Assembly (NCBI GenBank): GCA_004151065.3
Contig: NWUY0300017872.1
Coordinates: 16,681-39,158 of the forward strand
Direction of reading: 5' to 3'
Length of the DNA stretch: 22,478 nucleotides
Origin: Larix sibirica
Lineage: Eukaryota; Streptophyta; Pinopsida; Pinales; Pinaceae
Each line of letters begins with the position of its first letter. Position 1 is the stretch's first letter. The position numbers and the translations under genes are program-made. Positions 9,861-19,544 of this stretch are shown one piece after another. Under the pieces are notes generated by a model, which was not told where the DNA came from, did not search any database, and saw nothing but the letters and a program-made list of their open reading frames with translations.

Positions 9861-11810
9861 CTTGGATACCTTTTCTTAGGTCTTCCTAACTCTAAGGACC
9901 CTTTATATTGTCATATTTTTTTCCCTCTCTCACTTATTTGAGTGGTATTTTGAAATTTCCATATAGAATTGTCTACCAAAAAACCTAACCAATGTATTTG
10001 GACAAGTTTCCTTCTATGCCTCCATCTTCTTCCATTGACTCCTCTTTCCTAGGTCTAAGATTATATATTGACTTGATTTTTCTTTCTAAGTAACCCCCCC
10101 CCCATCCCCTCGCTCCTCAAAGACCTAGAAAGGAGAGTGGTTAGATACTCTAGATAAACTGGAGAATTTTGGGAGACCTTCTTGGATGTTATATTTAAGG
10201 TTGGATGGGAATTGAAGGATTTTGACCCCTTTACCACTTCAATATATACCTCTATGAAGGATTTAAATAGTTTTCTTCCACATAATTTGTTTATCTTTTA
10301 TAATTGAAACATGGAAAGAATCAAGGCTCTAAGTTGTCTTACCCATTTTTATAACCATTCAAACTTGAGATTCATGAGGAGGCCCTATTAAATTCACCAA
10401 CAAACTTTGAACTCATATAGTTGAGTCTGAGTAGACACCCACACTTTATTCATCATTGACGCCTCCATCCATAACTTACACCTTGATTCCACCAAAATCT
10501 CCATTAACAATCCTAGTGGCATCCTCTTTACATCCTATGGCGCTAAGCGACCTTGGGATTTATCCTTAACTAACACAAAATTTGTTGGAATACTTTCAAC
10601 AAATTGATTCTTCATACCATTTAATGTTGGAAGCTATTCTCGTATGAGCAAGATATGGTCTTCTGATCATGTGAAACTGGATCATTCTCATGTTTTTTTC
10701 CTTATACTCCCCTCCTCCTTGGACCACAGTTTTAGGCTTCCCTACTCTATCATCGGTAGTTCACTACACTTAACGATTGTCCCACTAGCACCTAACCGAT
10801 TTTGAGACCCTATTTCCTTCCTCTTCGACATCCATTGTCCTGGATTCCTACTACACTTCTCCCAACCATGACATGTTTCTTGACAACTAAGAAAAGGGAA
10901 TGGGATATTCTAATAATTTAGACATTGAATATGTAGTTACAAGAACCCCATTCTATATGAATTTTTTTAGGAAACCCCTCTTGGAGGTCCATTTTCACCA
11001 ACCAACCTATGATTTTCATATCCATGTTATTCCAGAAGTATGCTTCTTGATCCATCAATTTTCCAATGGGGTTACCGAATCTTTCTAGAATCACTCTACT
11101 CCAGATTTCCATAGGAAGTCATGAGAGTAATACCTAAATCAGTTAGATAAAGACAAACTCAATTTGAGGGTCAAAACTAGGGCCCTGCTATTTTAGATGA
11201 AGCATTGAGGTACCACATAACCTTCATTTTATTTCGGATGAGGTTCTCTTTCGAACTCTATTCTAAATTCAAAGGAAATCTAACCATGCATCAAGCTATG
11301 GAACTTTGGTGTATAACCTAGAACTTTCATCCAGTTCTCCTCCATCCAATATTTTAGGGATTGGATTCTAACATGTTTTACTATAAAATAACCTATAATG
11401 AATTTCCTTGTTAAATCCTTTACATATTCCATACCCACATCCTCATAGAGTACCATTTCAACTCCCATGCCTTGTGCACTTCTACTTCGTCTTCTTGTTT
11501 TCAAACTTATAGGTTATCTTCTTACCCTCTTCCTTCAATATCTTTTCTCCACTTTGCTATGCCTCAAATAACCCTCCCAAGCCAAGCTCTAATTCTACAT
11601 TCTCCTTGTCACTTCACATAAGGCCATTACTTATGGATTTTCAAGGCTCACAAACTACACTTGAAACCCTTGGCTTTGCCCCATGGAACACCAACACTTT
11701 ACCTTCTCCAGGATCCTTATTGTTTTCCTTTATTTGCACAACTCTCCAGGGACTGACAAGATTTACTCAAGGATTGAATAAGTGATAGATTTGACTTGTT
11801 GATGTATGCT
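9861..11810 (-). pseudogene. LINE C ORF1 (DUF4283-like), dead
   Basis: Relic of the RNA-binding ORF1 protein. The N-terminal part is readable near 11710-11520 as GEGKVLVFHGAKPRVSSVV, then KILKEEGKKITYKFENKK. The DUF4283-like core at 11504-11280 contains IIGYFIVKHVRIQ, WMEENWMKVLGYTPKFHSLM. Its second half at 11112-10918 contains RFGNPIGKLMDQEA and KMDLQEGFPKKIHIEWG. The cysteine region that should follow is frameshifted (SCQETCHGWEKC near 10890-10860), so a normal CCHC box cannot be confirmed. The C-terminal part is low-complexity and stop-rich, including a run of ten C near 10093. At least three frame changes occur. The start codon cannot be fixed. Confidence 0.68.
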
Positions 11811-12177
11811 CTCCTGCAATTGACTTTACTCTATTAAGACGTATGACTAGATCATGTCAGTCCTTTCACTACACACCTATCTGAGTTATCCTATGGCTCA
11901 AACTTTATATCCCTACAATACATATCACCTATACCTATGATAAGAGATAAGAGAAGAACACAAGATACATATATTCCTCCTCTTCACAATCCACCAAATC
12001 TTCATCCATGATCATTCCCCTTAATTTGGATAATTTCATAACCAATTAGAAATTATATTCATAATGCACTAATATCAACAAGGATAAGTGAACTAAAACT
12101 CAATATGATGGATATTGTAAAATCTACAAAAGAATTTCCTTTATATTCAAATTTCAATTACGTTTATATTGATGTGA

Positions 12178-12690
12178 TTTTTTTTCATTGGAAAAAAATC
12201 ATAAATTTATTTCTCAAAAAGAATACAAAATTACATATTTAGATATATGCATATAGCATATATTCAGTCTGCAGATGTCTTCAACTTGCACAGGGATTAC
12301 AATATATAGGAGCATATTTTTCTATCATACTTGGGAAATAAATTGTTCTTATATGAGTTGATTGTTATATGAGTTGATTGTTATATGAGTCGCGCTTGGG
12401 AAATTAATTGTTCTAATAATTCCGCACATAAACTATGGATTATGATCCCTTCTTCAAGCAAATAAATGGTTAATGTGTTCTAATAAGAGTTGCTCCAAGT
12501 CTTAAAAATAAACTGTATGAAAATATGTTTGTTATATATGCCTTTTACATTCTTGTAAAAACATACAATTATGATATCGGTCTTCAAAAAAACTTTTGAA
12601 TAGGCATGTGAAAACTATTCAAAAAATTTATGTGGATTCGGCTGCCACTCTTGATTCTATAAATGGCCTATGGTAGTATTGGAAGAAATG
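12178..12690 (-). other. LINE B 3' UTR and A tail, with internal 16-bp tandem repeat
   Basis: Follows the ORF2 TAA at 12693-12691. It is AT-rich, with an AATAAA at 12211-12206 and a terminal T7-CCAATG-A8 (12198-12178, reverse strand). It includes the 16-bp tandem repeat at 12349-12392. No coding potential is seen. Confidence 0.7.
12349..12392. repeat. 16-bp tandem repeat, 2.75 copies, in LINE B 3' UTR
   Basis: The unit ttatatgagttgattg starts at 12349, 12365 and 12381, the last copy being partial with one mismatch (ttatatgagtcg). The array is bracketed by near-identical flanks, CTTGGGAAATAAATTGTTCT on the left and CTTGGGAAATTAATTGTTCT on the right. A longer segment was therefore probably duplicated first. 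Confidence 0.85.
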
Positions 12691-13130
12691 TTACCCCCTT
12701 TGTTCAATTATTTTAAGCTGGCCTTTATCCATTTGAATGCCTTCTTTGGTTAGGGAGTCTACCATTATGTTATGCTCCCTATAGACATGTAGACATGAAA
12801 ATGAATTAAAATTTTGATTAAGTTCCTTGATATCTTCCAGAAGAGGAATAAGACGGAAGTTTGTACAACACTGAGTTTGTTTCACCAAGTTGATGACCAA
12901 CATGGAATCATCAAACAACTAAATATTTTGGCATCCATTCTCAACTGCAAAGAGAAGAATATTTTACAAGGCATATAATCCTGCATAGTTGTTGGTCCCC
13001 TCACCAAACCCCATTGCTAATTTGAAGGACTCTGAATATGAAAGAAAAAAGACTGCACCAACCCCGCATTTGGATTTATCCTGTTGGGATGATTCGTTAA
13101 AAAAATCCCAAGGGATGGTTTTGTTAATGA
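12691..13130 (-). other. RNase H domain of LINE B ORF2, two acidic residues changed
   Basis: One frame across the domain with two stops. Blocks are IPWDFFNESSQ, GFGEGTNNYAGLYAL, LFDDSMLVIN and REHNIMVDSLTKEG. Compared with the usual acidic residues, the first Asp reads Asn and the Glu reads Gly, while the Asp in DDSMLVIN and the Asp in VDSLTK are kept. Confidence 0.75.
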
Positions 13131-13399
13131 CTTCTCCTCTGATCACTCGAATAAGTGCTACACCCCTCTCTTGTGGGAAGAAAGATAGGATGTTTAAACT
13201 ATTCATAGAAACCATTTTAGGGACACAATTCTTCTCCTAAAAGACTAAGTTGTTTCATGCAATCCACAAACCCCAACAAATTATCAGTGCAAGGGAAAGG
13301 AAATGCCAATGTACAAGGCGGACAACCAAACCTGTAGTGCTCCTTCAACTATGTGCTCACTCCAACTTACAGTTGTTCCCAATAATTTTGAGCACTCAA

Positions 13400-13715
13400 T
13401 CCAAACTTGTTTTGTAAAGGAACAATAGATGAAAAGATGAGGAATGGATTCCTCGGTTGATTTGCATAATGCACACCAATTTGGCCCTTCAAAGCATCTT
13501 TCCTAGAGGATGTCCCATGTTGGGACCTTGTTCTCTAATGCACACCACATCAACAAGCGAGACTTTGGTGGACACTTGAATTTCCAAACTCTCTTCCACC
13601 ACCACTTTGTTTCTCTGTTAAGAGTGTACTCCAAGCTGAGTTGGGTATATACAATTTTTGGGGTATATTTACCCAATGGGGCCAAATCCCATATTAAATC
13701 ACCATCCAAATCCAT
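13400..13715 (-). other. zf-RVT zinc-binding region of LINE B ORF2
   Basis: Reads DLIWDLAPLGKYTPKIVY, WWWKRVWKFKCPPKSRLL and KVPTWDIL, then past a TAG and a shift WCALCKSTEESIPHLFIYC. The C-x2-C and HLF-x-x-C ligands are all present, unlike in LINE A. This region lies between RT and RNase H in plant LINEs. Confidence 0.8.
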
Positions 13716-14702
13716 GATCCGAACATGTCAATCTCTGAGAGCATCACGAAATTTGTTCCAAAGGTCCACTTCTTCATTTTCTAGTCCCATTATGTGGGCT
13801 GACAACCAACCCTGTCACCATAAATCTTTGGTTCTTGGGTCCACCACTTGGTTTAAAGAAAAATACCCAAGTTCATGTAGCTTATTCAGTATGGGGGGGG
13901 AACAAATGTATTCCTATGCATCCTGACCACACATCCATTCCAATTCGAACTTTATTGCCTTTAACTATCCTCCACAACAACCCTCTATCAATGAGGTCGA
14001 AGGAGTTAACTACATCCCAGCAAGCAACAAATTCATTTGACCTTCTTTTATTTGGATTCCTCACCCAATCTAGAATGGAATTCAGGGCTATGTACTTTTA
14101 GGAAATAGTAATAGTCCAAAGGCTCTGAGTGGTGAGGATCCTCCATCCACACTTAGGCCATAGCCTTTGAGAACAAAAAATTTTTTTGAGTCCCCAACCC
14201 CCAAAAGCTTTTGGAGTAGCAATTTTCTCCCATTTGAGCCAAGGCATCACTAACTAGTCCTATTTCCACTACAAAGGAACTAGGAACATAACTTCCTAAC
14301 CTGCTCCAATATCCCTTTAGGGATCCAAGCTAGGGACATCCAAAATATAGGGATGGCTTTAAGGACCGGTTTTACCAAAACCAGTCTACCTGCCCTTGAA
14401 AGCCATTTGAAACTCCAGTTGTGAATTATCTTTTCAAATTTGCTTATCAACCACTTCCGATCCCTATTTTGATAGTTATTTGGTTTCAGGTGGAAGCCCA
14501 AATATTTTAAACCTTCATCTAGATTGATCTCCGGATAAGCAAAATAGTCCTTATAACAACGAGTTTCAATTGCATCCATATTGATGCATGATAATGAGGA
14601 TTTCTAAATATTTATCTACATTCATGTCACATGGAAAAACAAGTCCAAGATTTTCGCAACTGTCTCAGCATCCCTTCTCGTTCCATCATAGAAAATTAAT
14701 AT

Positions 14703-14714
14703 GCCATCCATAAA
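14703..14714 (-). other. RT motif C of LINE B, mutated to FMDG
   Basis: The context ISHLLFMDGILIF matches the HLLFVDDxLLF box. The second catalytic aspartate is glycine, a single A-to-G change in the codon, which should abolish polymerase activity. Confidence 0.85.
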
Positions 14715-16787
14715 AAGGAGATGGGAGATGGAGAGTGATTTTGTGATATTTATGCCCTTAAAGGATCACATTCTGATAGTTGCCTTTAATAGTCTGCTCA
14801 AGCCTTCTGCCACCAGTAGGAAGAGAAGAGGTTATAGTGGGAATCCATGTTGTAGACCTCTCTCAGGTTTAAAGAACAAGGATGCAGATCCATTAATGAT
14901 CACGACAAAGGAGTCAATAGTTATGCATCTCATGACCCATTTAATAAAAGGCACCTCAAAACCCATATGAGTTAAAAGAAGTCTGATATAGAGCCAATTT
15001 ACTCTATCATATGCTTTTGATGGATCTAACTTAACAACCACATCTTTATCTATTGTCCTCTTTGTAGAATGGAAAACCTTCTATGCCACATCAATTGCCT
15101 CATGGATCTTCCTTCCTTCCAAAAATCCAAATTGTTCCTTTGAGATGTGGTTGGATAGTATAGCCTTGATCCTTTTTGTAATAATTTTTGCAATGATTTT
15201 GTATATACCGTTTTCTAGAGAGATTGGTCTGAAATCATTGAAGGATATCAGGTTATCGACTTTTGGAATGAGAGCTATAAAGGTGGAATTAAAAGACTCC
15301 AGAATCCTACCAAAAAATCTTGATTCCTCCACCACCCTTAGGAGATCATCCCCTAGAGTGTTAAATGATTGCAGAAAAAAAAATCGACTGGCCAACCATC
15401 TGGCACAAGACTCTTGTCTTTTTGAAATCTATGAAGGACCTCTAATAACTCATTTTGTGATACTTCTTCCATTAGCTCTCGGTTATCCCCCTCATTAACA
15501 AAGCTTGGAAAGTGCTAATCCACCCTGATAATTTCCGCTATCGTAGTTCTTCCCGGGGCTTTGAATAAAGATTGAAAGTGATCTTTACCCAAATTTTCTA
15601 GACCCTCAAAATTTTTTACCTCTTATCCATCCTCTCCAGGCATCTCCAAAATGGTATTTTTTAATTTCCTTCCTTTTGCTGAAGCCTGGAATAATTTCAT
15701 TTCTCATCACGGTTGCTCAGCCAAATAACACAACTCTTTAGTCGCCAAACCTCCTCTTGATCTACCAACAGTTTCTTTGTGGTCTTCTCCAACTGAGCGA
15801 GGGATGATTTAGATTGATCTAATAAACCCCTCTCCCTTCTAATTCATACATGCTCTGAATGTTTGCTTCCACCCTCCTTAGTTCTTGTGCATCTCTAATA
15901 TGCTTCTCAATGAGCCCATTTGATAGTAGCCTGCTTAATGGTTTTTAGGTTATTGGAAAATTGGTCGAATGCTAATCTAGGAGAACCTGGATCATAAGGT
16001 TTCCCTATCTCCTGCATCATGGCTTTGAATCCTTCATCCTTTAACCAACTCGAATTGAATTTAAACGAACTGGGGGGATTTGACTGGTCTTTACCAATCT
16101 CCATAAAAATGGGGCAATGATCAAAGTCAGCACTAGTACCTATCTACTACCAAACATTGTTCAAATTTTCTACCAAGGATGAACTGATGAGAAAATGGTC
16201 CATTTTCTTAGCTATATGCTCCTCCCCAACTCTCACATTCTTCCAAGTGGGGGTCATTTTGACCAGTAGAATTTCTATCAATCCTTTGGCATCTAGCTTA
16301 TGGAGGAAATATCTTGCAAGGGGATCAATGTTAGCTTTCGGCCCCCATACCTCCAATGCACCAACAGTGAATTTTAGATCTCCCCCAATGATCAAACTAG
16401 GAGAGCCGATATAGGATCTTCCTAGTAAAGCACCCCATAAATGTTTTTGATCACTATATGGCCCATAGACATTGAGAATGGTCATCTCCATACCCATTCC
16501 TTCCACCAAGACATCAATATCCATGTCGTATTCACACCCCCAACTATCCCTAACCTTGATGATAGAAGGATTCCAACTAACTGCCAAACCACCGGATCTT
16601 CCCCTCACATCGGATGCAATGAAATTCCAATCCTCAAAAATCCCTTTTAGAGATTTTTCAACTAGTTCTCCTTCTCCCAAAGTTTCCTATAGAATAAGAA
16701 CATCAGGAGAGCTAGTAGAAACTAACCTCTGTAGTGACAATTTTTTGGAGGGGTTCAACAAACCCATACAATTTAAAGAGAGAATTT

Positions 16788-18095
16788 TCATTTTTGAACC
16801 CTTTATAGGGTTCCCGATGCTCTAAGTGCCCTAATAATGGATGATTGTTTTCCTTTGGCCATTTCAAAGTTTTCTCTTTCCTGATCTTTGTTTAGATTTG
16901 GCCTTCTACCTCGCCCCCTCCTGCCCCCTGGAAGGTCGTGAATATGAACAAAACCCCCTTCCCCCAGACTAGGTTCATGTGATCTAGGTCGAAAATTGTA
17001 TATAGGGTTCTACAATGGTTTTTTCAGGGAGGGGCTCTTTGTCTATTGTTACCGAAGGGGAGGCAATCGAACCCTCATCCAAAATAGTTGGACAATGTAC
17101 AGAGGAGGTAGGTGAACACATGGAGAGGGATGACAAGTGACCTTCAAACTGATGGAAACCAACTAAAGGGGGGCCATAAAAAGCATGATAAGGAGTACAT
17201 AAGGAGACAATTTGACTAGAGGAAGTTGTCGTACCTGAGGTGGAAAGAGTCGGGCGAGAAGCTTCTCCTATGGATGAGAGTTCCCTTTCCTGACCTTCTC
17301 TCAAATCCAGTTCCAAATCCATTTGATATGCTTCCTTGTTCGAGGACTGAATATTTAGTTGTGGCTCCATTACCCCCTGTACACTTTCTTCCAATCTACC
17401 CTTCTCTTAGAGAAAACCCGGAATACGATCATAACTTCCTGATTCCATGGGTCTCGAGCATGTTTCCTCCTATGATGATCCACCTAAGACCCTCAAATCC
17501 CTTCGAGGGTGCATTGGGAGATTACATGAATCCACCAAATTCCCATATAGATGGCATCGTCTGCACCTGAACGACACACCTCCATAGTCCAACTTCTGAA
17601 CAATAGTGAATTGCCCCCATTCAATTTCAATATCCTCCTTTAGTCCATCTCTGGTATCAATCCTTACCAGACTCCTTGCAACGCTCATTTCGCCTGATTC
17701 ATCAAATGACATATATGCCTCAAGAAATTCCTCTGCTAGTTTCCTATGCCTCTAAAAATGTCTAATAACCAGAAATCCAATGACAACCCTAGAAGTCTCA
17801 CCCACATTAATGGAGCAATATCCAACCGTTCTTGGCTATCATCGAAAAGGGGCATCCATGGATTCATAACCACCAAGGCATACCCTATCCACCAGGTCTT
17901 TGATAGCACCCATTGTAAGTCCTCAGGTTTTTGCATAATGAAGACCATCCAACCCTTTATTAGGGTTAAAAAATTTGGGATGTAGCCCAACTTATCACCC
18001 AATGAGACCTGGCCCAGCGATTTAAGGTTTTGACGTTGTACTTCTTCCCTCGAACTCTTGTCGTTATGGCCAATTATGCCATATTGGGCACATGA
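16788..18095 (-). pseudogene. LINE B ORF1 (DUF4283-like plus damaged zinc knuckle), dead
   Basis: RNA-binding ORF1 relic. The DUF4283-like core (18095-17740) reads WARSHW, GDKLGYIPNFLTLIKGW, WVLSKTWWIGYALVVMNPW and APLMWVRLLGLSLDFW. A frameshift near 17740 leads into VARSLVRIDTRDGLKED, then the knuckle CRRCHLYGNLVDSC (17565-17524). A TAG at 17469-17467 follows, and then a long Ser/Thr-rich open stretch (17394-16984). After another shift come a basic RGRGRR segment and EMAKGKQSSIIRALRAS, a tail block shared with LINE A (KEERQGKQALIIKVLRAP). A TAA at 16805-16803 precedes the probable ancestral TGA at 16790-16788, which overlaps the ORF2 ATG. The N-terminal part before the core is missing or unrecognised. 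Confidence 0.8.
17524..17565 (-). other. zinc knuckle of LINE B ORF1 with His-to-Asn change
   Basis: Encodes CRRCHLYGNLVDSC. The spacing is that of a C-X2-C-X4-H-X4-C knuckle, but the His ligand is Asn (AAT rather than CAT). The three cysteines are present. LINE A keeps the His at the same place. Confidence 0.85.
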
Positions 18096-18387
18096 AAGAG
18101 CGGGATCCCTTCACCTACAACCATAAGTTTATGGTTGGAAACTCGAGGAAAAAATGGGAATTAACTAGGCTTAACCATAAGTAGAATACTATAGAAATTT
18201 AGAAATTATATATATATACAAGACTCCTAAGAGCCAACCTCTGTGAACATTGAGCTTCGTAATAAAACTATTCTTAGAAGAGCACATGAACCTATGGAGT
18301 CTTGGGATAATATTCCCTTAGCCATTGACGACTGCATAATTAAGAAACAAGTTTCATATGGTTGAAGTTAGGAAAGACTAGGGACCC

Positions 18388-18458
18388 AGAAAGTATTTTT
18401 TGAAATCAGAGTTGCAATATCATAGAAAGTATTTTTTGAAATCAGAGTTGCAATATTA
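18388..18458. repeat. 36-bp tandem duplication, two copies
   Basis: The unit beginning AGAAAGTATTTTTTGAAATC starts at 18388 and again at 18424, with near-perfect identity (they differ only at the end, ATCAT against ATTA). It looks like a recent local duplication. Confidence 0.92.
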
Positions 18459-18817
18459 GAGAAAGGCCATTTTCATTTATACTTTATAGACTCATCTACT
18501 CATCAAAATATTTACCATTTTCAATTTATTTATAAAATAATAAAAAGTAAGTGGCCACGGAAAGTCTTTACATGGTAAGTTATAACATCAACGAGAAGCT
18601 CGAGTGGAGGCCTAATTCCTCACGTTTCTTATGGAGAGATTGTTCCTTTTGTTTCTCTAATGTAGTCCTCCAAATAATGAAAATATCCTAAAGTTATTTA
18701 TATAATAATTTTTAGAAGATTAGGTAAAAAGAAACTTATTATTTCTAATCTCCACGCAAACGTTTTCTTTACTTGCATTGAAAGCTATGTATTTTAGAGA
18801 TATTCCCACCATTGAGC

Positions 18818-18895
18818 TAATATTATTAAGGCATCACTTATACAAAGCAATATATCTAATATTCTTAAGGCATCACTTATACAAAGCAATATACC
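18818..18895. repeat. 39-bp tandem duplication, two copies
   Basis: The unit beginning TAATATTATTAAGGCATCAC starts at 18818 and again at 18857. The copies differ at about two positions (TATTATT against TATTCTT; TATATC against TATACC). Confidence 0.92.
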
Positions 18896-19259
18896 TATAG
18901 TGATATATGCATTGTTTTGATATGAGTTCTTTATGCATATTTTATACAATATTTACTTTATTGTCATAACTTAATTGGTTCAGTGTGGATGATAATATGA
19001 GCGTTTTTGCAAAGAGATATAATGTTATTATTTTTTAGTTTAGTATTTTCTTTTTTGAGTTGGTGGTTATATCTCTTCAAAGTTTGGTCTACAATTACAT
19101 GCACCAAGGCTATCATAGATGGCCCAACTAACAATCACTTGTGGGTGGGTTGTTCATTATATTTGTACCTCTCATCCAAATTGGATCCATTATTATGACA
19201 TTATTTATGGTACTGAGTTGTTGTTGATAACATGAGTGCTTTCCATAGGGGCACTATGT

Positions 19260-19270
19260 GGACTTGAACC
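19260..19270 (-). promoter_or_regulatory. possible tRNA-like box B (pol III), SINE or tRNA relic
   Basis: The reverse strand reads GGTTCAAGTCC, very close to the box B / T-arm consensus GGTTCRANTCC, inside GGGAGGTCATGGGTTCAAGT. No good box A was found upstream on that strand, no tRNA can be folded with confidence, and no tail is evident. It could be a decayed SINE, a tRNA relic or chance. Confidence 0.3.
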
Positions 19271-19544
19271 CATGACCTCCCAAAGTCATATAGACTAGTT
19301 TAGGGAGTGAGTTTATAATAAGTAGACAAACTCAACATCTCTAGTGGGTTTTTTCAATGAGGTAAAGTTCTACCTTAATCCACTCATTTTTTTCGAAATT
19401 TCAACAATCTGGGTTGTCTTAAAACGGGCCAAAATATCTATTGTCAAAGTTCCATGGTTAATGTTCCCAACAATTAGGTGGAACTATAACTTCCTACCAT
19501 ATTTGAGTAAGAATTTTAACAAAAAAAAGGTTGAGTTTGTCACT

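Larger units (their letters stand above)
8201..12177 (-). mobile_element. LINE C, 5' portion (ORF1 to early RT)
   Basis: Reverse-strand LINE running from a 5' region next to the LINE B tail, through ORF1 and the start of ORF2, into the RT, where LINE A interrupts it at 8201. Its last RT residues before the break read VISKE*FGFLFNK*IHDIV, and the continuation GLAHEGIHLIK is at 1775 downward. It belongs to the same family as LINE D: blocks such as 8403-8760 align with 19729-20085, with roughly three quarters or more identity by eye and a constant offset of about 11,330. Its 5' end is not defined. Readable coding sequence fades near 11,810, and 11,810-12,177 is probably its 5' UTR or flank. Confidence 0.8.
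12691..16791 (-). pseudogene. LINE B ORF2 (endonuclease, RT, zf-RVT, RNase H), dead
   Basis: Starts at the ATG at 16791 (MKILSLNCMGLLNPSKKLSL), chosen because the L1 endonuclease begins with this block and the ORF1 stop overlaps it. Endonuclease: VLIL*ET (TAG at 16689 for Gln), ILNVYGPYSD, GGDLKFT (Asn of the usual D-x-N is Lys), MDHFLIS and FDHCPIF, with two TAG at 16149-16144. The linker includes VIWLSN. RT in a single frame, 15395-14280: FNDFRPISL, SKEQFGFLEGRKIHEA, motif A KLDPSKAYDRVNW, motif B RGLQHGFPL*PLLFLLV, motif C FMDG (14714-14703, second Asp lost), then GLKYLGFHLKPNNY. zf-RVT spans about 13715-13400 and RNase H about 13130-12691. Stops, several frameshifts and the FMDG change make it non-functional. 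The stop is TAA at 12693-12691. Confidence 0.87.
12178..18100 (-). mobile_element. LINE B: L1-type non-LTR retrotransposon, relatively well preserved
   Basis: Reverse-strand LINE of about 5.9 kb, ending at an A tail of eight (T run at 12178-12185 on the + strand). In order it has ORF1 (DUF4283-like, knuckle, basic tail), ORF2 from 16791 (endonuclease, RT, zf-RVT, RNase H) to 12691, and a 3' UTR of about 510 bp. Long stretches hold one frame (16791-15907 apart from stops; 15395-14280; 13215-12691), and it is visibly more GC-rich than its surroundings, so it is probably younger than LINE C. Coding similarity fades near 18,100. A full-length copy, judged from LINE A, would reach about 18,800, so it is either 5' truncated or has an unrecognised 5' part. 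I could not find a convincing target-site duplication. Confidence 0.85.
18101..19544. other. non-coding spacer between LINE B and LINE D
   Basis: AT-rich sequence without a convincing open frame. It holds two short tandem duplications (18388-18458 and 18818-18895), a TA microsatellite near 18210 and a tRNA-like box B at 19260. It may include a non-coding 5' part of LINE B. Confidence 0.55.

Noticed and set aside
10089-10105. Run of ten C as a regulatory or G-quadruplex element
   Set aside because: A single homopolymer inside decayed LINE C ORF1, with no further G/C tracts in a quadruplex arrangement.
13510-13926. 138-codon + strand open frame
   Set aside because: It is the antisense of the LINE B zf-RVT region, whose reverse-strand frame carries clear family motifs.
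16157-16825. Several + strand open frames
   Set aside because: They are shadows of the LINE B endonuclease (16791-16147, reverse strand), which has ET, YGP, GGDL and DHCP motifs in order.
17226-17570. 114-codon + strand open frame
   Set aside because: It is antisense to the LINE B ORF1 tail and the zinc knuckle, with no motif of its own.
18909-18925. Possible right-hand target-site duplication for LINE B (TTTTGATATGA against ATTGATGTGA at 12168-12177)
   Set aside because: Only about 11 of 17 positions match and the LINE B 5' end is not otherwise placed here. It is too weak to claim.
19007-19198. 63-codon hydrophobic + strand frame
   Set aside because: It is short, T-rich and not preceded by a promoter or splice context. 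The apparent membrane segment is what T-rich DNA encodes by chance.
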